A program made the position numbers and the translations under genes. Positions 13,669 through 19,070 of a stretch of DNA of 19,070 bases are shown one piece after another; position 1 is the stretch's first letter; the number at the start of each line of letters is the position of its first letter. The notes beneath the pieces are model-generated. The model did no database searches, had not been told where the DNA came from, and saw only the letters and a list, made by a program, of their open reading frames with translations. Location of the stretch: positions 438 to 19,507 of the forward strand of contig DPPB01000010.1 of the NCBI GenBank assembly GCA_003539495.1, written 5' to 3'. This DNA is from Oscillibacter sp. (GTDB lineage: Bacteria > Bacillota > Clostridia > Oscillospirales > Oscillospiraceae).

Positions 13669-13851
13669 TGGCGAAAAAACTTCGTTTTTTCTGCCAAAAG
13701 GCTTGCAGCCTGCTGCGCGCATAATTTTGCCGCAAGCGGCAAAATTCCACACTGGCAGCCTGAGAGGTATTTTTCCCCACGCACATGTCGCGGGGGAAAA
13801 TGATCTGAATTTTTCGCGTCTGCGGACGCGAACTCTGCGAGGCTTTTTTGC
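13669..13851 (-). repeat. Dispersed structured repeat, copy 2 (inverted)
   Basis: Reverse complement of copy 1 over its whole length. Hairpin A is TTCGCGTC/GACGCGAA (13813-13820, 13825-13832): the arms differ from copy 1 but remain fully paired. Hairpin B is 13769-13781 with 13789-13801. Hairpin C is AATTTTGCCGC/GCGGCAAAATT (13723-13733, 13736-13746). Hairpin D is TGGCGAAAAAAC with GTTTTTTC-T-GCCA (13669-13680, 13684-13696), again re-paired and with a bulge on the same side as in copy 1. The flanks CCTGGCGAAAAAACTTCG and, on the other strand, CCTGCGGCAAAAAAGCCTCG form an imperfect terminal inverted repeat. It fills the gap between the efp operon terminator and the next gene. Confidence 0.88.
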
Positions 13852-13894
13852 CGCAGGATTTTAAGACACACTTGTGTTCCAAGAGGAGAAAACC

Positions 13895-15058
13895 ATGAAA
13901 TATACCACTACAGTGGCCGATTATCTCACCTGGCGGGGGGATATTCCCTTTTCCGTGGACCCATTCAACGAGGTGGACAATCTGGTATTGTGCATCATTT
14001 CCTATATCAATTTCCGCAGGTTCCCGGAGCTGCTGACCCGGAATCCCCGGGAGGCGGTCTCCCTGCGCGACATCTGCCAAAAGCTCACGCAGGAGGACGA
14101 GCAGCTGGGCCTGTCCCAGCTGAGCTACATACCCGTGGCGCAGCAGGCGGCGCAGACCGAGCGCTTTGCCGGGACGCGGATGTTCGCGTTTGAGGACCGC
14201 AGCGACCAGGAGACGCAGTTTGCAGCGGTGTCCTTCCTGCTGCCGGATAAGTCCGTGTTCGTGGCCTTTCGGGGGACGGATACCTCCCTGGTGGGCTGGA
14301 AGGAGGACTTCAACATGAGCTACCTGGAGTCTGTTCCGGCCCAGGTGCGGGCGGCAGAATATACGGCTGAGATCATGAGGCTGTGCAGGTTCCATAAGGT
14401 GCGCATCGGCGGACACTCCAAGGGCGGCAACCTGGCGGCCTGGGCGGGCCTGCACCTGCCCCACAAGAATTACGGCCGATTGCTGGCGGTGTATAATAAC
14501 GACGGACCCGGCTTCAACCGCAGCATGACGGAGCGGCCGGAATATGTACTCCTAAGAGACAAGATGCACACATTCATCCCGGAATCGTCTATCGTGGGGG
14601 TGCTGCTGGAGCATTGCGAGGACTATACGGTCATTGCCAGCACGGCGAAGTCTATCATGCAGCACGAGGCACTGTCCTGGTGTACGGAGCGCAACCGCTT
14701 TATCCATCTGGAGGAACGATCGACCATGGGCCGCCGATCCGACGACGTGCTGCGGGATTGGATCGGGTCTATGACGCCCCAGGAGAGGAAGGATTTTACA
14801 GACGCATTTTTTGAGATCCTCAGCATGGGCGGCAAGGCCCGCACACTGGATGATGTGCAGGAGATGGGCCTGAGTGGCGCGGTGGCGCTGGTGAAGGAAT
14901 ACGCCGGGGCGGATGAAAAGACCCGGCGAATTCTGGTGGAGACCTTCAAGCGCCTGGCGGTGGATATCGGGGAAGAGGTGGCGTCCTCGGCCCAGGATGG
15001 CCTGAAGCAGGCCACAGGCTTCCTGCGCAATTTGGGCAGGAAAAAGCCGACAGAATAA
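13895..15058 (+). CDS. Mbeg1/DUF2974-type alpha/beta hydrolase
   Basis: A cytoplasmic protein of 387 residues with a lipase-like alpha/beta hydrolase core. An upstream GTG at 13874 is in frame, but the ATG at 13895 has AGAGGAGAA correctly placed before it. Family features are YLTWRGDIPFS near the N-terminus, SVFVAFRGTD, the nucleophile elbow GGHSKGG with Ser175, and YNNDGPGFN, which supplies the likely catalytic Asp region. HEALSW lies further on. Such proteins are common in Firmicutes as Mbeg1-like or DUF2974 proteins, with unproven substrates, probably lipids or esters. The C-terminal part from about residue 320 is helical and charged, with no signal or membrane segment. It is apparently monocistronic, with repeat copy 2 just upstream and no clear promoter found there. 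Confidence 0.88.
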   Translation: MKYTTTVADYLTWRGDIPFSVDPFNEVDNLVLCIISYINFRRFPELLTRNPREAVSLRDICQKLTQEDEQLGLSQLSYIPVAQQAAQTERFAGTRMFAFEDRSDQETQFAAVSFLLPDKSVFVAFRGTDTSLVGWKEDFNMSYLESVPAQVRAAEYTAEIMRLCRFHKVRIGGHSKGGNLAAWAGLHLPHKNYGRLLAVYNNDGPGFNRSMTERPEYVLLRDKMHTFIPESSIVGVLLEHCEDYTVIASTAKSIMQHEALSWCTERNRFIHLEERSTMGRRSDDVLRDWIGSMTPQERKDFTDAFFEILSMGGKARTLDDVQEMGLSGAVALVKEYAGADEKTRRILVETFKRLAVDIGEEVASSAQDGLKQATGFLRNLGRKKPTE

Positions 15059-15066
15059 AGAAATAA

Positions 15067-15116
15067 CTGCCCGGGGTATTCGCTAAAGGAGAGACCCTGG
15101 GCGGTTTGCATTTTTG
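15067..15116 (+). terminator. Terminator of the hydrolase gene
   Basis: CTGCCCGGGGT (15067-15077) pairs with ACCCTGGGCGG (15094-15104) with two wobble pairs, and TTTGCATTTTT follows. It starts 9 bases after the stop codon. Confidence 0.75.
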
Positions 15117-15132
15117 GGCTTGATAAGCTTTT

Positions 15133-15169
15133 AAACCCCGGTGCGGCACCTGTGGCCGCACCGGGGTTT
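15133..15169. terminator. 15-bp perfect inverted repeat between convergent genes
   Basis: AAACCCCGGTGCGGC (15133-15147) and GCCGCACCGGGGTTT (15155-15169) around a 7-base loop. It lies between the plus-strand hydrolase gene and the minus-strand surface protein gene, so it probably serves the minus-strand operon or both strands. No strong T-run follows on either strand. Confidence 0.7.
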
Positions 15170-15219
15170 GCTGAAGTGTGTAAATTCATCCGCATGGGAT
15201 AGGAAAGCTCTGCGCCCGC

Positions 15220-16776
15220 TCAGCTGCGCTTTTTGGCCTTTTTACCGGTGAGGGTGATCCAGGCTGCGGCGCTGCCGCTGACGAGCAGGGCAGCCAGCCA
15301 ACCGATGAGGCTGCTGCTGTCACCGGTCTGAGGAGTTGCTCCGCTGCCGGTGTTTGTCCCAACGATTCCGTACTGACTCAAATGGTTTGTCTCAAATACA
15401 ATATAACCATTTTCCACCGCAGCAGGCAAGGTCTCTTTAATTTCATCATTTACAATGTAAACGACTTCGTATTTGTCATACCCCTTCAAATCTTCCGGCA
15501 GAGCAATTCTGATCTTCATTTTGGTGTTGCTGATCTTCACAACATTGTTGTTTCCGTCCAGCACATTGATGTCCGCAACGAATTTCACATTCTTATCTGC
15601 CAATTCCTTCTTGACCTCGATGGACTTGATATCCAGCTTGTAATCCTTGCTGACCTCTGTTGCAAATTCGATTTTTGCCTTTGTCTCCCCCGTGCTTTGG
15701 AGTTCCTTCACCGTGTCCTTACCAGGATTTTCCGGCTCTCCGGAGGTTTTCGTCCAGGAGGCGTACAAGGTCACATTTTTATACCGCACATAACCGTTGT
15801 CTTCCGTAATCAAGGTATCCTTATCATATTTCTTATTGGTCTCCTCGTTATTGTCCCAAATTCTCCAATAAATATACGTCTCCATAGTACCGCTGCCGTC
15901 GCTTTTTGTGTTCCAGCCGTTAAAGGTATACCCCTCTCTTACGGGAACATAGGGCAAAAGTGACATTAATGCGCCGGAGTCTCTGCCGCCTACATAGTCG
16001 TATGTGTTAGACTCCTTACCGTTGAGCTGTCCGCCGTTAGCATTGAGAGTTACTACGATACCGTCGTTGTCAAAGGTGTTTTTGGTATAGGTTGCGAGAA
16101 CCGTCACAGCATCCTTTTCTTTGAAGCAATCCGCCGGCACGGAGGTTACAAACTCGCCGTTCAAAGCCCAGCCGACAAAGGTATAGCCGTCTCTTACGGG
16201 GGTGTATTTCGTCAGGTCGACTGTCTGATAAGCACTGGAGCTGCTTGCCAGGGTCATTTCATACTTACCGTTTACTTCGCCGCCGAGACCGTCAAGCGTC
16301 AGGTAATATGTGCCTGTTCCCTTTAGCACTTCTTCGGAGAAGGTCGCATAAATCCTAAGACCGTTGGTGTATGCCACCTCACCGTCGTTTGCCCAAGATG
16401 TACCCTCCGAATTGAAATCCGACAAATGTATATCCTCTGCGACTTTTGTTTCGCCCGTCCAATCCGTTGCCCAATAGGCGAATTTGGTGCTGCCGTTGAA
16501 CGGAAGAACGCCCGCAGTCAATTCGGATAAGCTTACCGTTGTGTCGCCGTCGGCAGCATCAAACTTTATCATTTTTGAATAATCGCCGTCGACCTTGCCG
16601 TCCATACCGTTAAGGCCGCAGGTGAGTATCAGCGTATATTTTCCGTCGTCCTTGACCGTGACGGCATTCGCAGTCACGATGCCGGAAACGCTCAACACCG
16701 TCACCAGCAGCATCAAAAGCACCCTTTTCAGTTTCATATTGAATTTCCTCCTTGTGTTTTTGTTTTGGTTATCCAT
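15220..16776 (-). CDS. Secreted InlB B-repeat protein with PQTGD wall-sorting signal
   Basis: A surface protein of up to 518 residues. After an N-terminal hydrophobic signal (LKRVLLMLLVTVLSVSGIVTA) come three Listeria-Bacteroides-type (InlB B) repeats, recognised by CGLNGMDGKVDG, GYTFVGWALNGEF, and GYTFNGWNTKSDGSG with VTLYASWTK. An Ig-like beta domain follows, ending NGYIVFETNHLSQYGIVG. The C-terminus is ATPQTGDSSS, a hydrophobic helix and KKAKKRS, a sortase-type signal in which PQTG replaces the usual LPXTG. Two starts each have a strong ribosome-binding site: 16776 (AAGGAGGA) and 16737 (AAGGAGGAAATT upstream). It begins 24 bases after the larger surface gene, so they form one operon. It is probably an adhesin; the ligand is unknown. 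Confidence 0.88.
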   Translation of the reverse strand: MDNQNKNTRRKFNMKLKRVLLMLLVTVLSVSGIVTANAVTVKDDGKYTLILTCGLNGMDGKVDGDYSKMIKFDAADGDTTVSLSELTAGVLPFNGSTKFAYWATDWTGETKVAEDIHLSDFNSEGTSWANDGEVAYTNGLRIYATFSEEVLKGTGTYYLTLDGLGGEVNGKYEMTLASSSSAYQTVDLTKYTPVRDGYTFVGWALNGEFVTSVPADCFKEKDAVTVLATYTKNTFDNDGIVVTLNANGGQLNGKESNTYDYVGGRDSGALMSLLPYVPVREGYTFNGWNTKSDGSGTMETYIYWRIWDNNEETNKKYDKDTLITEDNGYVRYKNVTLYASWTKTSGEPENPGKDTVKELQSTGETKAKIEFATEVSKDYKLDIKSIEVKKELADKNVKFVADINVLDGNNNVVKISNTKMKIRIALPEDLKGYDKYEVVYIVNDEIKETLPAAVENGYIVFETNHLSQYGIVGTNTGSGATPQTGDSSSLIGWLAALLVSGSAAAWITLTGKKAKKRS

Positions 16777-16800
16777 AAGAGTTCCTCCTTTATAAAAGCC

Positions 16801-19050
16801 TTATTTCAAGGCATTTTTACTTTTCTTCCTGCTTGCAATGCCAAGCACAGTCAGGACACCGCCGCTGATGCACAGAATCGCCAGCCACAAAACGGAGCTG
16901 CTGTCACCGGTCTGGGGAGAGCCGATGCTGCCGGGCTTCGTGGGCTGACTGGCCGAGCCGCTTCCGGAACCGGTCGCGGGAATTTCAACGGCCGCTTTCT
17001 TGTAGCCGCAGACAGTGCATTCCTCGTGCTTGGAGCCCTTCTCGGTTGCGGTGGCTTCCTTGTCGGTAACCCACTTGAAGGTGTGCGCCGCCGTGTCGGC
17101 CTTGTCGCCGCACTGGCACTCATGCCAGTGGTTGGTGTCATCATACTTCCAAGCCGTACCATAACTATGGGTATGAGAATCTGCCGTGGGTATCATCGTC
17201 AGCTCCGTCTCGACCCAAAAGCTCTGCGTATCGCCGTCATCGCCTATGCGAGTGTAGTTTACTTCCTGGCCGTTGATCTTTAGCGTGGCATCGGGGGAGA
17301 TGTCAGCGGTATAGGCAGTCACATATATACCGTAATGATAGGTCTTTCCGGCTTCAAAAGCGGTGATTTTGTTTTTATAAATATCGCCTCCCCATTCCGG
17401 CTCCGTAGAAAGAATACCTGTGTCGCTGTCCAGGCTCCACCACTCACATCTGAATGCGTAAGCTGCGTTTTCAGATACCGATCCCGTGAATACCGGATTA
17501 TCTCCGTCCTTAAAGCTGACGGTGACATCGTTTATCTCAATCAAGTCAATTGCCGCTGGATTGTCCGACTCGATCGGTATCATCGTTTTAACATTGGGGA
17601 GACTCAGGTATCCGTCTGTGCCGGGAACCGCTGTCACCGTGCTTCCGTTCACCGTAGCGGCGACTTCTCTGCCGAAGTCATAACCCCTTTCCGGCAGCAG
17701 CAGAATGGAATATACATATTTTTTCCCGCTTTCAAACGCAGTAATGGTCGGCAAGGTGCTGTATGCCCCGCCGTCGGAATGCCATACAGCCACGGCCACA
17801 TCGTTTTCATTTAACTCCTGCCAGTATTCATCTGCAATCCGGTACTTGCCCTGATCGGCGGCGGCTACGGCAGCCGTGGCCCGGGGGGCATCACCCGGCT
17901 GATAGTTGAAGTTCACATTCTGGATCGTTGCCGCAGTGATGGCAGTCGACGCTGATGTGGGTGTCCAATGGGCTTTCAGGGTAATGTCAGTGGTGATCTT
18001 GGTATCAAAGGTGTACTGCGTATCGCCTAAATACCAGCCGGCAAAATCATAGCCGTCTTTCTTCGGATCGGAGGGCTTGATGGCAGAGGTATTGCATATC
18101 TCCTGCTGATCCACATCGCTGCCGCCGTCAGAGTCAAAAGTGACGGTATGGGTATCAATGGTGCATGCAAATGTGCCGCAGTTATCAAAGGTGCCGCCTT
18201 TCAAAACGATCTCTGCCTTAGAAAAAGTCTCTCCAGCTACCCCATCTCCTATATAGCCGTAGTAATCAGAAAAGTATCGGGTACAATCTTTTATCGTACC
18301 GCCGCTCATGACAAAACGACCGACATTCGCAATATATACGCCGCCGCCAGTGCCATCGGTAGTTGTGACAGAGCATCCTTCGATCAGACCATCGTTCATC
18401 TCAAATTTGGCTTTGTCTTTGACGATGACTGCACCGCCATTTTTAGTTGCCTTACAGTTCTTGATGGCACCGCCGTTCATAATGAACGTACAGCCGCTGC
18501 CTATATCAATTGCACCGCCGTCATCACCAGCCCGGCAGTCCTCAATTGCACCGCCGTTCATAATGAATTGACCGTTGGTTTCCAAATCTACGGCAGCACC
18601 GTCTCCACTGTACTCATCGATTATCTTTTCATAGCAGTTTACGATACTGCCACTCTCCAGGGTCAGAACACCGCCCTTAATGAAAATGCCGCAGTTTTTT
18701 TCCTGTCCATCGATCTTGCCACCGGTACCGCTGTCCTTTATCGCCAGGTTCCCGTTTTTCCTCACCCAGATTATACCCGTATTTTCCGAACTACAGCTCA
18801 GGGTATGTCCGTTCAGATCCAAGGTCACGGTGCGTTCCACATACAGTTTCCCAGTGGTTTCAATATTGCTGCCAAGCTTGATCTCAGTACAATCCGCATT
18901 ATTCAGCGCCGCCGTCAACTCTGTTTCGTTAGTGACGGTGGTTGTATTGGCAGCGAAGGCCGTAGCCGCCGTCATCGGCACCAGCGACAGCAACATACAC
19001 AGCGTGAGCAGGACTGTCAGCAGCTTTGTCTTAAACGCTTTATTCTTCAT
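16801..19050 (-). CDS. Large secreted beta-helix and InlB-repeat surface protein with PQTGD sorting signal
   Basis: A 749-residue exported protein. The signal peptide ends near TAFAA (residue 34). Residues about 40-295 look like a right-handed beta-helix: FIMNGGAIEDC, FIMNGGAIKNC, FEMNDGLIEGC and FVMSGGTIKDC form successive coils, as in autotransporter-like or pectate-lyase-like proteins. A B-repeat follows (DGYDFAGWYLGD, TLKAHWTP). Two related domains come next, each with a W-containing strand and ITAFESGKKYVYSI or ITAFEAGKTYHYGI. Then comes a His/Cys-rich module (HWHECQCGDK, CTVCGYKKAAVEIPATG) and the anchor SPQTGDSSS, helix, RKKSKNALK. The start at 19050 has AAAGGAAA upstream. It is the first gene of the operon with the smaller protein. 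No enzyme active site is evident, so adhesion or matrix contact is inferred. Confidence 0.9.
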   Translation of the reverse strand: MKNKAFKTKLLTVLLTLCMLLSLVPMTAATAFAANTTTVTNETELTAALNNADCTEIKLGSNIETTGKLYVERTVTLDLNGHTLSCSSENTGIIWVRKNGNLAIKDSGTGGKIDGQEKNCGIFIKGGVLTLESGSIVNCYEKIIDEYSGDGAAVDLETNGQFIMNGGAIEDCRAGDDGGAIDIGSGCTFIMNGGAIKNCKATKNGGAVIVKDKAKFEMNDGLIEGCSVTTTDGTGGGVYIANVGRFVMSGGTIKDCTRYFSDYYGYIGDGVAGETFSKAEIVLKGGTFDNCGTFACTIDTHTVTFDSDGGSDVDQQEICNTSAIKPSDPKKDGYDFAGWYLGDTQYTFDTKITTDITLKAHWTPTSASTAITAATIQNVNFNYQPGDAPRATAAVAAADQGKYRIADEYWQELNENDVAVAVWHSDGGAYSTLPTITAFESGKKYVYSILLLPERGYDFGREVAATVNGSTVTAVPGTDGYLSLPNVKTMIPIESDNPAAIDLIEINDVTVSFKDGDNPVFTGSVSENAAYAFRCEWWSLDSDTGILSTEPEWGGDIYKNKITAFEAGKTYHYGIYVTAYTADISPDATLKINGQEVNYTRIGDDGDTQSFWVETELTMIPTADSHTHSYGTAWKYDDTNHWHECQCGDKADTAAHTFKWVTDKEATATEKGSKHEECTVCGYKKAAVEIPATGSGSGSASQPTKPGSIGSPQTGDSSSVLWLAILCISGGVLTVLGIASRKKSKNALK

Positions 19051-19070
19051 AGTCTTAATTTCCTTTCTTA

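Noticed and set aside
9183..13851. CRISPR array
   Set aside because: Three copies kilobases apart, in mixed orientation and about 180 bp long, with no regular spacers.
13172..14464. 430-residue minus-strand open frame
   Set aside because: It runs antisense through two genes and through repeat copy 2; the repeat explains its peptide similarity to the frame at 9183-9461.

Overview
The window reads as a chromosomal segment of a moderately GC-rich anaerobic Firmicute, most likely a gut clostridium of the Oscillospiraceae type. The pointers are strong AGGAGG ribosome-binding sites, a leuS T-box leader, an acidic zinc-ribbon protein of the CD1247 type, small DUF3784 membrane proteins, and surface proteins ending in a PQTGD sorting signal. 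This is inferred from gene content; no rRNA or other taxonomic marker is present.

Layout. 1-2722 (+): the 3' part of a DEAD-box RNA helicase, then a complete lipoprotein binding protein for an oligopeptide-type ABC transporter with no permease or ATPase genes beside it. 2723-3690: two hairpins, a decayed flavodoxin remnant, two small membrane proteins and a near-perfect palindrome between convergent genes. 3757-5867 (-): a translationally coupled xpt-guaA purine operon (xanthine to XMP to GMP), with a long structured upstream region. 6263-9138 (+): a consensus-like promoter, a well-formed T-box leader with overlapping antiterminator and terminator, and leuS. 9139-10041: rpsU with a perfect promoter, flanked by two copies of a dispersed structured repeat. 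10042-10782 (-): an unrecognised protein. 10863-13615 (+): a YqeG-type HAD phosphatase overlapping an M24 peptidase, then efp and a zinc-ribbon protein. 13669-13851: a third repeat copy in the opposite orientation. 13895-15058 (+): an alpha/beta hydrolase of the Mbeg1/DUF2974 type. 15220-19050 (-): two large secreted, wall-anchored repeat proteins in one operon.

How the genes relate. Most of the window is housekeeping: translation (leuS, rpsU, efp), purine salvage and peptide use (the binding protein and the M24 peptidase). The accessory part is the adhesin-like pair at the right end and the small-gene island around 2.8-3.6 kb.

The least explained signal is the roughly 180-bp dispersed repeat at 9183-9372, 9814-9990 and 13669-13851. 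It folds into up to four consecutive hairpins. Between copies the arms of two hairpins change sequence while staying paired, and the ends are imperfect inverted repeats. This fits a MITE-like or RNA-level element. The xpt leader, which has mutually exclusive hairpins but no recognisable purine riboswitch, is the second candidate for something undescribed.
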